In this document: piece after piece, positions 29,262-41,100 of the stretch
Layout of the letters: every line of letters starts with the position of its first letter
Position numbering within the stretch: the stretch's first letter is position 1
DNA from: Artemisia argyi
Taxonomy: Eukaryota; Streptophyta; Magnoliopsida; Asterales; Asteraceae
DNA: 64,000 bases
Direction: 5' to 3'
NCBI GenBank assembly: GCA_030686995.1
Contig: CM060696.1
Span: 11,142,487 to 11,206,486, forward strand
Position numbers and translations under genes: made by a program
Notes under the pieces: model-generated
What the model saw: only the letters and a program-made list of their open reading frames with translations
What the model was told of the DNA's origin: nothing
Databases searched by the model: none

Positions 29262-31990
29262 CATGTTGTAGTTCAACACTTTAGTAAATTTTTTGGGAAT
29301 ATTCCACTCATTAATTTCTTTACAAGCCTCCACGAGATGGTACAACTTTGGTGCCAAGCTCAAATCAACAGCTGTGATATCTTCTCCATTAACATAAGGT
29401 CCCCCCTAGGATGTTACAACTTACAAATTAGTCATCATTTACATGAAACACTAACATTGTCTATTCACTCAATAGAACGATCATCTCTTGTTTACTAAGA
29501 ATATATACACATAAAAAAAGGATATCTCAGCAAAACATACATATTCTGAGAGGTGTTGTTCCAATGTCATAAACTCATCAAGTAAAGCTTGCTGAGTATC
29601 ATCATTCTTGTTCTTTAAAAATGATAAAAGCTTTGGGAGAATCTTTAACCCCCTAAAATTTCATGTCACAACAGAAAATGAAGAGGTCATGTGATATGGA
29701 ATAATCAAAAACGACAATCAACAGCTACAAGAAATGGTATTTGAATAAACACAAGACAACTACATAAGTTTTGTGCCAGTATTCCTTAAGTAAATATTTG
29801 ACCCCCTAAAACCGCATTTAATTTGAATACACCTAAGTTCTACGTCAAAGATAGTCATCCTTGACTTGTAAACAATAATTAGTATTCCCTTTCAGAATTG
29901 TGATGCCAAAAAATATGTCTTCAAATAATGCACATTCGGAATTTGCTTATTAAAACTACTTGCTATGTTTTTATAGCAAAGTTGAGGGTGTTCGGGATTG
30001 CTAATCTAAACTGTGTTTCTGCAATTAAAATAAGAAATTGGTTATTTAAAATGGCTTATTGCTACAGTTCCATTAAACAATCTCAAACACCCACAATTGG
30101 TAACATAGTTGTTGTATGCATACTTGTATAATTACATATTTGGTACATATAAAGGCACACAAGGGGAGAATATAACATACAAATAGGCATAATAAGGTGG
30201 AGTTTCACGCGGGGGTTCCGGATACTTCTTTTCAATCATCTCCACGATTACATCAGAATTGGAAACCCATTTCTCATCATCAAAGCAAATCAAAGGCAGC
30301 AACCCATCTGGGTTCGCTTCAGCAAACCTATAGAAACACAAACAAGCACTCAACCTTCAAAAAATCATATAAAAACCGATCCTTTGGCAAATTTTATATA
30401 TATAATTATCACCATTCAGGCTTGTTGTCCAAATCTATAAGATGAGTTCTGTAGGGAAGCTTCTTTTCCAGAAGAGTTAAAAGTACCCTTTGGCAAAATG
30501 GACCTAAAAATGCTGAAAATAATGTTAGAGATTGATAAAAATAAAAATCCTTAAGAAATGTGTGAAATAATAATAACAATAATTACAGTCTGTATTAGCA
30601 TCTTCGGCATGACTAGGAGGAGCTTTCACACAGATTTCAATTGCCATTTCCTTCTGCGTAGAAAGTGGTGCTGAACTGCTTCCCCCTCTAACACGTGGGA
30701 TGATGATTTTAGACCTGATAGAAGAAGTTTAAAAGATATATGATAAGCCAATACGTAAAGAAAAAAGCTGTAGAGTTCAATTAAGCAAACAATATATTAA
30801 ACCTGGATAGGGCCTCAGGGACAGAAGATTCAGGTGGAACATGGCAAATGTTGCAGTTGCCATCCTTATCTGCAGAACGAATCAGGGCTTCGAAAAGATC
30901 CCTCTTATCCATGTACGGGTCACCAAAGCTGATGACATCACAAGCTACATTATTGTCCTTCATCCCTCTTCCTAACTCCTCTCCATGATACACTCGATCA
31001 TATACAGCACTGAAAGAGATATAAATTGGGAAATTTCTTTTAAAACGTACCATACTTGTCCAAAAAACCACTTTTGAGTATCCAACTTTTTTTTTTTACT
31101 GATTGGGTTACTAAACTTTCATTTTTGGCCTCTTTTACGCACTTTGGGACGTTTTTACCCCTCAAATTTTTGGAAATCCACAGGCAAAAATGTCATAAAA
31201 ATATCCCAAAGTGCGTAAAAGAGGCCAAAAATGAAAGTTTAGTACCACAATGGCCAAAATAAAAAATACGTTACTCAAAAGTGATTTTTTTTTTACAAGT
31301 ATGGTACGTTTTGAAAGAATTTTCCCATATAAATTTAAGATTGAAAAGCTGCATATATTAGTAACACTAATATAAGCAATCATACATACCCTCCAGCAAA
31401 AAAGACAATCCTTTTTTGCATATCTGTATCTAAGCTACCGAACCAATAAGAATAAGCAAAACTGGCCCCCTTACATATCCTCATTCGTCCGCCAATTCTT
31501 ACAACTGAGTAACAATAATAAACATGATCATCATAAATACAAGTATATATAGCTAGCGAATTACTAAAATGAAGAAGCTAACAATTAATGGCCGCCATGA
31601 TGTCTCCAATCCTTCTGGTAGGGAAAATAATATAATGAAAATTATTATCAGCCATTCCACTTAAACCCACGAGAGTCTCAGAGTGAGACTGTAAGAAAAA
31701 AATAAATAAATAAATGGGGTCAATAAATAAAAAGCAAAAAGCAACAATAAGCTAAAATTAAATTACCTCAAATTTTTTGGTACAATAGAGTTTAATAGCC
31801 TCTGCTTGTTCCATAAACATAGGTGATTCGGTGTTTTCCATCCAGCGACTGGTGTCCAGACAGATCATTATAGCCTCCGCCTCCCCCTTGGTGGATGAAG
31901 ATGAATTAAATACAAGATAGCGCGTAGAATTAAAAAGAAAATCGATGAACAAGGTACCTCGGCCATGGCCTCCTTGTTAATTTCAGACAT
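29262..31990 (-). CDS. Chimeric RPN10-type VWA domain fused to dehydroascorbate reductase (DHAR/GST)
   Basis: Ten exons are modelled on the minus strand: 31990-31958, 31880-31767, 31688-31583, 31504-31390, 31009-30803, 30714-30587, 30503-30413, 30327-30181, 29652-29541 and 29405-29262. All introns begin GT and end AG, all phases agree, and the 399 codons are open. Residues ~12-205 follow proteasome subunit RPN10: IMICLDTSRWM, QAEAIKLYC, KRIVFFAGG, CDVISFGD, ICHVPPESS. The ubiquitin-interacting C-terminus is absent. At residue 215 a DHAR begins at its usual start (MAIEICVKAPP): active-site CPFCQRVLL (C235, C238), ICFDDEKWVSNSDVI, KKYPEPP, TAVDLSLAPKLYHL. The join lies inside exon 6. Known DHARs have ~30 more residues ending ...AGW.PK. 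No such exon is evident; read-through past exon 10 adds 26 unrelated codons and stops at 29181. The product would pair a proteasome-docking fold with a glutathione-dependent reductase. Expression is unproven, and it could be a decaying chimera. Confidence 0.82.
31028..31326 (+). mobile_element. 299-bp foldback MITE in intron 4 of the chimeric gene
   Basis: The ends GGGAAATTTCTTT and (reversed) GGGAAAATTCTTT are inverted and extend into AAAACGTACCATACTTGT on both sides. The interior has a second inverted pair around GGCCTCTTTTACGCACTTTGGGA. A perfect 9-bp duplication ATATAAATT flanks it (31019-31027, 31327-31335). Size and duplication length fit a Mutator-like MITE. It lies only about 17 bases from the 3' splice site of the intron. 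Confidence 0.85.
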
Positions 31991-32051
31991 GTTAGGGTTT
32001 TCTAGCTTTTTCTCCCTTTCAATTCGTTTGCCACAAATTGATATCATCATT

Positions 32052-32062
32052 CATATATAAAC
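32052..32062 (-). promoter_or_regulatory. Putative TATA box of the chimeric gene
   Basis: The minus strand reads GTTTATATATG about 65 bases upstream of the start codon at 31990. This is a plausible TATA spacing for a plant gene; no other promoter element was assigned. Confidence 0.45.
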
Positions 32063-32966
32063 ATGAGTATTATATTACACATAAGCCCTTGCAAAACTGT
32101 CTCTTGCTGGTTTGCTGCTTCTGATGCTGTCATGTGCTTAATTTATGCTCGTATTACGAAAAGGAGTTGCACCAAAAGAATAAGACGGAAGTTATGTTTC
32201 TGATTGGTATCTGCTTGCAAAATTTACGCTGTTTTCCTTTTGTCCCTTCTTTTCACAGTTAGCAGCCTCAGTGCGCGCTATACGTATAAACGTACCAACA
32301 TACTCAGTATTAAATATGGATATATATTCAGTCAAGCATAAGAGCTTTAGGCCAAAGGCATCCCTGACACAATCGTAGCTAAAGTTTGAACTTCAATTTA
32401 TTTAAAATCACTTATATTTCTTCAACATTTTGTTAGGTCCTGATAGTTCATTTAAGATTCAAATACTACGTACTTTGTATTTTGAACGATACTTCTTTTC
32501 CTTCTTGTGATCACTGATCTTAGGAGTCTCATTTTGACTCTGGAGATTAAGTTTCTATAGCCGATTCATCAATTCCACTGCATTCTGGCCGATATTATGC
32601 ATGTATTTCAAACATTAGTTTAATAGCTTGGAGAGAGCAATACAATCAAAGTAGCATGAAGTGACATGAAATGTATTTCAGAAACAGTCCGGTTACCCTA
32701 ATGAGATATAAAAAGAAAATATCATACAATTATAAAATTTTGAACTCCGCATAAAACATATTGAGAATATTGATGCAATAGACATTATACATGAGAAAAT
32801 TTCAGTCTTTAAAAAAAATAAGGGTGGTGCAGCTGTACGGATTAAAATACTAAATGGTTGGTGTAGTTAGTTAAATCTTAACAGCTTAACTTTTCTTGTT
32901 TATACAAGTTCCAAGTCACTAGTACTCGGATCAAATTTTCGAATAGAAATGTAGAAGTTAAATACG
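32063..32966. other. Intergenic region
   Basis: This spans the promoter side of the chimeric gene and the 3' side of the polygalacturonase gene. It is A/T-rich with no ORF or repeat that I recognise. Confidence 0.5.
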
Positions 32967-34320
32967 TTAGAGACAGCTTGTCGGGCGAAGTATGCCAGAT
33001 GCACTCCCAGCAGCATAGGCGCAAGAGGAAACCACTGGTTTATCCACACGAGTATAGTTAAGGTTCACATCTTGTAATCTTATACCGGTGCATGGATTTC
33101 CTTGACTACAATCAAGTTTAACTGCAACTTGGGTGTCTGATGTTCCATGGATATCCTGATACAGCACGTTCTTGATCTTCACTCCTGCCGCCTGATTCGG
33201 GCAGTTATTATTGTTAGGGCAGTACCTTTGGTCAATGATGATTGGATTTTTAACATTAACCATCGTCACATGCTGGAAAGAAACACCCGTTACGAACCCA
33301 TGACTAGCCCTGGCCCATGTCTTTATTCTCACACCATTCTGAGTTCCTCTAAAGGTTACCGTTGTCACTGTAATGTTTTGGACACCAGGTTCCTCCAATT
33401 GCCATCCTAAACTTCCGATACTGTATGTGATCAACAATAACATTACATATCATTCATGAAATAAACTAGTTGACGATCCAATTATTTATGTATATATACC
33501 TGATGCCATGTCCAGGGCCGCATGCCACCTTCTCTATCCATAGGTTAGTATTTCCAGGACCAATAGAGATACAATCATCCCCCGTTGCAATTTTAGTACT
33601 CATGATGGTAACACCAGTGGATGATATTAAATGGATTCCATCTGTGTTGAGGCTGACACCAGATGCTGAGATAGTCACTCCTTGTAACTTGACATTGGTG
33701 CATGCATCTATCAAAATATGGAACATCTGACTGTTAACCGACTTCAAGCCACTTATCACGATGTTATTTGAATTGTAGATTCCCAGTGTCTGCATTTTTC
33801 AATAATTCACCAAACAAATTTTAAAATGTGAATATTTACCTGTATTTTGTTTCATATATAACTAAGAGTTTATAGTAACTTGTACCGTAGCTCCTGAGGG
33901 ACAGCTTTTGCCTGAGGTTTTGCATGACCAAAGAGAAGCACCTTGGGCATCGAGGGTACCACCAGAGATGGTGACATGGCTGACTCTATGGAATCTGATC
34001 CAATCACCAGAGGTAGCAATAGCATTATAATTAGAAGGAGCCACAAGCGTGCCATACATACGCATCATAATGGAACTGCTCTTGCATCTTTCCCCAGCAA
34101 AAGTGATTGCAGTTGCAAGTAAATATGTGCCACTAGGGACGTTAATGACAGCCGACTTGGTAGAGTTACATGCATAAGACCAAGCGCTCAAAAAGGCATT
34201 TGTCGAGTCTGTGTAGCCATCTCCTTTGGCTCCAAAACTCGTCACGTCATAAGTAACCTTTGATGCTGCTCCCGCAGATGAGACAACTGCAATCACAATC
34301 ACAAAGAAAACAATCTTCAT
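32967..34320 (-). CDS. Polygalacturonase, GH28, secreted
   Basis: Three exons are modelled: 34320-33886, 33789-33500 and 33420-32967 (stop included). GT-AG junctions and phases are consistent and give 392 residues, the usual length for plant exopolygalacturonases. Residues 1-19 form a hydrophobic signal peptide ending GAA/S. GH28 hallmarks are all present: SLNTDGIHL, TGDDCISIG, CGPGHGISIGSLG (spanning the exon 2/3 join) and GVRIKTW; these carry the catalytic Asp residues, the His and the substrate-binding Arg-Ile-Lys. The enzyme would hydrolyse de-esterified homogalacturonan in the cell wall. Many Asteraceae relatives are pollen-expressed, so a pollen role is possible but inferred. No frame break was seen, and the gene appears intact. 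Confidence 0.93.
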
Positions 34321-34381
34321 GTTCCCTATGCTTTATCAAGCTAGTAAATGTTGTAGAATACGACTACCCCAAAATGAAATA

Positions 34382-34393
34382 TGTGTATATACA
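34382..34393 (-). promoter_or_regulatory. Putative TATA box of the polygalacturonase gene
   Basis: The minus strand reads GTATATACACAT about 65 bases upstream of the ATG at 34320. Confidence 0.45.
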
Positions 34394-34564
34394 TGTACTG
34401 TAATACATTTATATATGAATGAGTCTGTTGTGTCAACCCCATATATTGTTTATCGTTAGAGAATAAAAAAACTACTAATTAACAATGATTGATTGGAATT
34501 ATATATACATGTACTGCCTTCCATTACAAAAATAGATATCTATAAGATGAAATCATCATAATTA

Positions 34565-34860
34565 CTGTGTTCCAAAAGAAAACATTTTACTCTGAAAAAA
34601 AAAAAAAAAAAAAAAAAAGTCCATCTTACAATTTATGTTTGTTTCAAAATAAGTGTCCAGTTTTTATATATGAACAGTAATTATGACTATTTTTCCTACT
34701 TTACTCTTTAAGTTAAAACTTGTATTAATTACTCATTTTTCATTTCTATGTTAATTATGAGGGTAAAAATAACTTTTTATCAATTAAAACTAGTATTAAT
34801 TACACATATCATAATTTCAACATTTTTTGTTTGTGGACTCTCTTTTTGGGACAGAGGGAG
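34565..34860. mobile_element. Stowaway-like MITE upstream of polygalacturonase
   Basis: The right end TTTTTGGGACAGAGGGAG followed by TA is the typical Stowaway (Tc1/mariner) terminal sequence. The left end (TGTTCCAAAAG) is a degraded match preceded by TA. A run of about 24 A lies near the left end. The element sits about 245 bp upstream of the gene start. Confidence 0.55.
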
Positions 34861-34973
34861 TACTAATTATGATGATTCTAATGCGGCAACAAAATATGAC
34901 GATTAAACATATATCATATCAACTATATACTGAGACAACCAAATGTTTAGCTTAGCAATTTAGCTTTGATTTT

Positions 34974-34978
<5 letters not shown>

Positions 34979-35063
<85 letters not shown>
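34979..35063. repeat. (AT)n microsatellite
   Basis: An uninterrupted AT dinucleotide run of about 84 bp. Confidence 0.97.
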
Positions 35064-35066
<3 letters not shown>

Positions 35067-36299
35067 CACAAAATCATATAGAGTTAATATTTTTCGTTGG
35101 ATGTGAATGTTGAGGCCTCCAATATATAAGATGTTATAGATTTTAAGGCCTTCAAAATTTTGAAGCCTTGTACCTTGTATGATTGTACACTTCGCGCACC
35201 CTCATACACAACTCTAATTCTAATTGATTGTTCGTTAGATAACTATTTTTATTCATTCTGTTAACTGGAATGGTATAGCTAACCAAGAACGTTTTATTAT
35301 ATAAAAGTTTGATTTGATTTGTTATTATGCTTAGTTCATGCATTAAAAAAATGGTAAAATGATATGGTAGTTTGTGGAGTTGGGGGATCGTGCTTGATTC
35401 AGATAATATAAGATACATTATTCTTAATGATTGTATACATGTAAGACTTGGTTTTAATTAAGCTTATGAACTAATGATGAATACGGAGTACTAGTTAAGA
35501 ATAATATGGACATGCAAGCCATGTGGCAGTGGTCATAAATAAACCTAGTTGTATGCCCGTAATCTTATGCCCGCTAATGTAACGATATTACAGACTAGGC
35601 GTGTACCCGTGAATAGCGACGTGATTTTATATGCCAAATAGTTATAGTTGAAATATTGTGGTTAAGTGTTTCGTGTAATGTTTAGCAGCTGACGTTGACA
35701 AGTCTTCATCGTAATCATCCGAGATGACAATGTTAAAGATTTTTGTTGAGAATGAGATTGGGATGATTTAATGAAGAAAAAAAAGATGTTAAAGATTTGG
35801 TAAGTTTAGGAACAAAATTAATTTTAGAAACATAAATTATTTTTAAGGCATCTATTTCAAAAAGTATTTAAAAAATATATGAGAAAATAAACAAAAGAAT
35901 GAAATTTAAGCTTTAGAGAAAACATTTTGCAGATAAGACAATGTGAGTGGTGAAAGAATAAATCATAACAATAATGACATGTCTATAAATGTACTTAGTT
36001 AATAGTCTAAAAAAAAAATAAGTTACTTATTAGTGATGTAGTAGTTGATCATTGTAAAGTGATACACTAATTTTATTTTTTATTTTATTTATTTATTTAT
36101 TTATTTTTAATTTTGTCTGGCTAACATTTCTCTTATAACCATGTTCTTCATTATCAAACCAAGCACCTACAAATAATTATGTTAATAGTAAAAATGTTCG
36201 GAACCAATCATTCATTCATTCAGGGGTTGTTTGTTATGTGGTGCTGGCTTAGGTTTTTCGAGTTACAAAACAAAAACCTATGTTTGTTTCAAAATCGAG

Positions 36300-36345
<46 letters not shown>

Positions 36346-37036
36346 ATTTTAGTATCTCAATAAAAAGATATGTTTTGCATTAGAAGTGGGCCTTATTTGT
36401 ACATTCTCTTTTTCTCTTACATCACACTATATTAAAATATTATTTTTAATTACTAAATTATATATCAAATTTAAAAATAATTAAAACTATACATACATCA
36501 GATATAAATCTAAATCCTAACTCAAATTTAAATCCAAAACCTAACTATGATTTAAATTCAAATCCTGAACCCATCTACAAACCAAATGGACCCTCAGTGT
36601 CCATTAATAAGTTTTGTAACCGAAATTAATTATGGCTATATGTTCTAAAAAAATGTACAAATGATAATAACAAGGATTTTAACCTATGCGTTGCGGCGGA
36701 GTGTTTGTATATGATATTACTCTATTTGTTTGAAGAGTAATTTATTTATTTATTATTATTATTATTTATTTATTTTTATTTTTATTTTGTAAATTTAATG
36801 AATGTTAATACTTTGTATCTAACAGTTATAAACATACACTTAATCCTGATTATAACAAAAATCAAGTATAAAATATATAAAATTGTAGCAGTATTATATA
36901 ATTAAAAACACATATCTACAAATCCAAGAATAGCATACAAACCAAAATACATTTGAGAAGAAAAAGGAGTAATTCCATTCTTTAAGAACAGTTAAGCTTC
37001 AAATCATCAGAAAGTCAAGACCAGTGAAAAAATGGA
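35064..37036. other. A/T-rich intergenic region
   Basis: No gene is supported. It contains a 41-base A run (about 36302-36342) and TTTA/ATT simple repeats near 36075-36110 and 36740-36790. The minus-strand ORF at 35152-35418 has no recognisable motif and is not called. Confidence 0.5.
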
Positions 37037-37140
37037 CTTAGCTAAAGAAAGTTGGGAAACAGAAGATGATATGGTTAAAGAGTTTGCACCAAATCACTTT
37101 CACGGTATCCTCTTCTGTTTCCCATATTTCTTTAGGTAAG
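37037..37140 (+). ncRNA. Candidate miRNA-like hairpin
   Basis: Arms 37037-37071 and 37106-37140 pair at 31 of 35 positions (core GGGAAACAGAAGA against TCTTCTGTTTCCC), separated by a 34-nt loop. This size and mismatch pattern match a plant pre-miRNA stem. I do not recognise a known miRNA family. It could also be a tiny foldback element, because no flanking duplication was checked. The + orientation is arbitrary. Confidence 0.4.
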
Positions 37141-37914
37141 CACGTTTTTTTCAATTTTGGCTTCTTAATCATTTGAATCTAAACTGCTATGAAAAAATTG
37201 ATGTTGTCCTTATCGCCTGAAAAATTCAAAAATTTAACATTATCATCATTGCTTTCACCTCTTTAATACTTACCATGGCCATATGTTACCGATCTCCGGA
37301 AGTTTGGATACTTTTTCCTCAAATTGTAGAGGTGAATGACGTATACTGCTTTTTGTCACAGATTTGTTTCAACCCATAGAGGTGGAGAAGGTCTACAACT
37401 TCCTGTTACATATATAAATTTAATAAAATGTCAGTAGTTTAAAGAGTGATATCTGAAGCAATAGGGCAAAACTTGTTAAATATTTAAACAATCCAAAACC
37501 CACATTGAAGCAAGTTATTAGTTACATCTTGAAGGATTATTAAATGTGTGTCTACGCAATCAATATAGAGATGATTAGCAAAAAAATTAAAAAAAAAAAT
37601 AAACATTTTCAAACTATTAAAACCACACATCTATCTCAAATTGATCAAAGTTTTTAATAAAGTATCAACATTTTTATATGTATTAACGGCATGGAGACAT
37701 AAACGAAACACAACAATATAATCAACAAAAGAGTGCTAAATGAATAACGTTCGAAATACCTCAGATGAGTTGTTGTAGCAAGTCAGGACACATACCCAAA
37801 CTATTTAAGGATCATCTCAACTTTTCATAGTAGAATCTATGTTAGGATCTCCTCTCAATCAAGAAACATTTATTTGCGAAATTGATCATTTTGTATTCAT
37901 GTTATTCACAATAT

Positions 37915-38007
37915 GTCAAGTGGAGACAGACTAATATTGAGTTGAGGAGGAATGGAGAATTTGATATTAAGGCTTTTTATGATGCCTGCAATGAGCATTT
38001 TTTGTAA
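37915..38007 (+). pseudogene. LINE (non-LTR retrotransposon) C-terminal fragment
   Basis: One frame reads LRRNGEFDIKAFYDAC before a stop at 38005. This resembles the W...G.F.VKS.Y segment upstream of the terminal zinc-finger domain of plant LINE reverse-transcriptase proteins. Only about 30 codons are recognisable, so it is a fossil at best. Confidence 0.4.
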
Positions 38008-38179
38008 AAAGGTCAACTAAAGGCTTCTTCTTAAAAAGCTTCTCTTTGTACTTATCGTAGTGAGCCTTCATATCAATTCTTCCCATCCTCCATAAGGCAA
38101 CGTTAGCATGTCCAATTGAAATTCCTCATATAGCCTAAATAAAAAAAGAAGAATACTTATGCCTTGCCTCATATATCGT

Positions 38180-41100
38180 ATTGGCTACAAAACCTTGTTG
38201 CATTTTATGCCTTCTGGTTTTTGCCATTCCAAAATTAGGACTCAACGGGAGACAAAATCATCGTAGCCCGGCAATGACTATCCAACAAATTTATAAAAAA
38301 GAAAAATATGTAAAATACTCCAAAGGAAGCTCCAAAATTTTTTCGTCAATGGCGAGATGGAGATTGCATGGGAAGATAGATAGCAGACTATTTTCGGAAA
38401 TCCCCACTGAAACTTCTATGTGTAATATATATTGTTAATCATATTAATAATGGAAAATACGTGTTAAGCATGCAATTAACCTCTAAAATTAAGTGGCAGC
38501 TCAGTGGAAAACCCACCAAGAAATACAACGGTATCAATGCACCCGCATATTTGAGGTAACAAATCTTCCTTCATCAGTGTGAGGCAAGGAACAATCTGGG
38601 AGAAGTAAGCATAATCGTATATACAAAATATAAGCAACCACATACCATATATCTGTACCTACAACGTCACATATGTACTGAAAAAATAACTGTCAGATCA
38701 ATCTGCCATGGCTACAAACATTGTAAGTTGCCCTGCCAAAATGCTGATAATCTCAACTTTCCCTGATTCTAATCTGACACATTCAAATCAATCATCATAG
38801 CCTCTTACAATTTTGACTATCAACCAAAACAACTTAATTTGTAGTAAAATAATCTGATCATCAAAAAGGACGAAAAGTGCTCGATCATGTACCAAAACAT
38901 CTAAATGACCACTAACTCTCACGGCACACAATGCCCTTCTCAAACCTTTTTTGTTAAGTGCGAGACATAAGCCAATATCCACAAACTCAGTTTCACTTTC
39001 CCTAACTCCTAATTACATGAAGATATCACACCATCAAACTAAAAACTGCAAGAAAGAAAAAATCAAATAGACTACGTACACTACATAATCGCTCCTCCTC
39101 AATCAGATTAACATCAAGCAAACTAAAAACTAGTTATTTACCAGCTAACTTATTGTTGGATGTTTCATGAACTTAATGAAACACTTTAATCCGACACTTC
39201 AAAATGTAATTACAACTAAGATGACTTACCTAATTCACTAAAAGACTAAAAGATGCAACAAACAAAACACCAAACATTTTAAGTACACTTCATAATTACT
39301 TTTTCCAAATCACATTGACATCAAACAAACCAAAAATAAAAATTTTACCAACCAAACTCACTCACCAATGTTTCATGAACACGATCAAGCACTTTTCATC
39401 GTACACCTCAAAATGCAATTACATGAAGATGAGTTACTTATAGCAATGAGAAACTAAAAGTTGCAATAAACAAAACATCAAACAGTTGAAGTAAATCACA
39501 TCGACATCAAAGAAATAAAACAAACTCTTTACGAGCTAACTTACTGTCGCATGCTTCACGAACTCAATCAAGAAATTTTGATGTTGCGACTCAAAATGCC
39601 TGATTTGATGAGGCCCAGCTCTGAAAAAAATCTAAAAAAAGGATTAATCCGGCATGGCCGCAAACTTAGTAAATTTCCCCACGGAGGTACGGACAATCTC
39701 AATTTTCCTCTATTCTATTCAAGCACATCCAAATCAATTATCACAGCCTATTATACATTTTTAATCTTGACTATCAGTCTTATGTTAATTATGATATTCT
39801 CTTTTCATGAATCCTCGGAATACCCACACATCGACGTTTCAGTTTTCACATTCACGTCATGAGACTCTGGACTGCTCGCTTTTCCTTCAGCGCCGAGGTC
39901 TGTAGAGAATCTAAAAAAGTGGATTAACCCGCCATGGTTGCAAACTAGTAAAATGCCATGCCAAGATGCGGATTATAGCGATTTTAATTCATTCTAACAA
40001 AAGGAAAAGCTTTATGGTTCTCGTTGTTTTTTTAGTGTGTTTTCCATCAAGGATTAACTACATGTTGTATATCCAGTTTATCATTTGTGTCAAAAAGAAA
40101 GCGGAATGTATTGTTCGTAAGCTGAGCCGAGCGCAAAATGGCACCTTCAAAACACGCTTCAAAAAAACACAAACCATAACTTTCAAAATTGGTTTCTTTT
40201 TTCACTTTCAAGTGGGGATAGGCAAACATTGAAAAAAGATGATACATCCACCATGAATGCAAATTCAGCAGACTTGCCTTGCCACAATGTGAATGTATTT
40301 TGTTAATCATTTTGATAATGGAAAACATTTTAGTCTTGGCTTAGCTTGGGATGTGCACACCTAGGCATAGACACAATGTTCCACACTACACACGCCTCTC
40401 CTCCTATGTGCAACCACTCTCTCCCACCGATAACTTATAAACATCATGGGTTCACATTGTTATCAGCATCAACAACTGTTTACCTAAATCACTTTTTAAA
40501 TATATGGAAGCTAATTAAAACCATTTACCAAAATCGCATTCTACATACATTATATATTACATGCTATCATATTTTTTTGAAGTGGAACTGGGGAGCCGGT
40601 ATTGTTGTTTGGACTAAAAAACTATGTGTGTTAGCTTAGATAACGTATTGGCTACAAAACACAGTTGCATTTTTATATGTCACTCGGTCTTTGGCATGGT
40701 AGAATTTATCATAGCTAAACAACTCACTTCATTGTGAAACAACATTTTTCCAACTGTAAAGAGTGAATATGTAAATTGAACATAATAAATTTTGTTGATA
40801 AATTTTCTTCTGCATTTTGATAGTTCCAAGGATTACTTCCATGTTCAAATGCTGAGCAAACTTTGAAACGAACGGATTTTCAATAGGACTACTTTCAAGC
40901 CACATCGCCACATGTCGGCAATGTTGGCTAATCATTTGAACGTGGAAACAGTGTTAGATATAAAATGAACTGACTTTAAACAATAAAGTTTGCTATTGTT
41001 CCACCCTGCCAGAACCAATTATTAGTAAGCAATGTAACCTAACGAATAACATATAATAAAATATCATTTTCGAAGCAGGATACAAAATTCCATGGTCCTA

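Noticed and set aside
34590..34618. A run as a polyadenylation-derived retrocopy tail
   Set aside because: It lies within the Stowaway-like MITE and no retrocopy sequence is adjacent.
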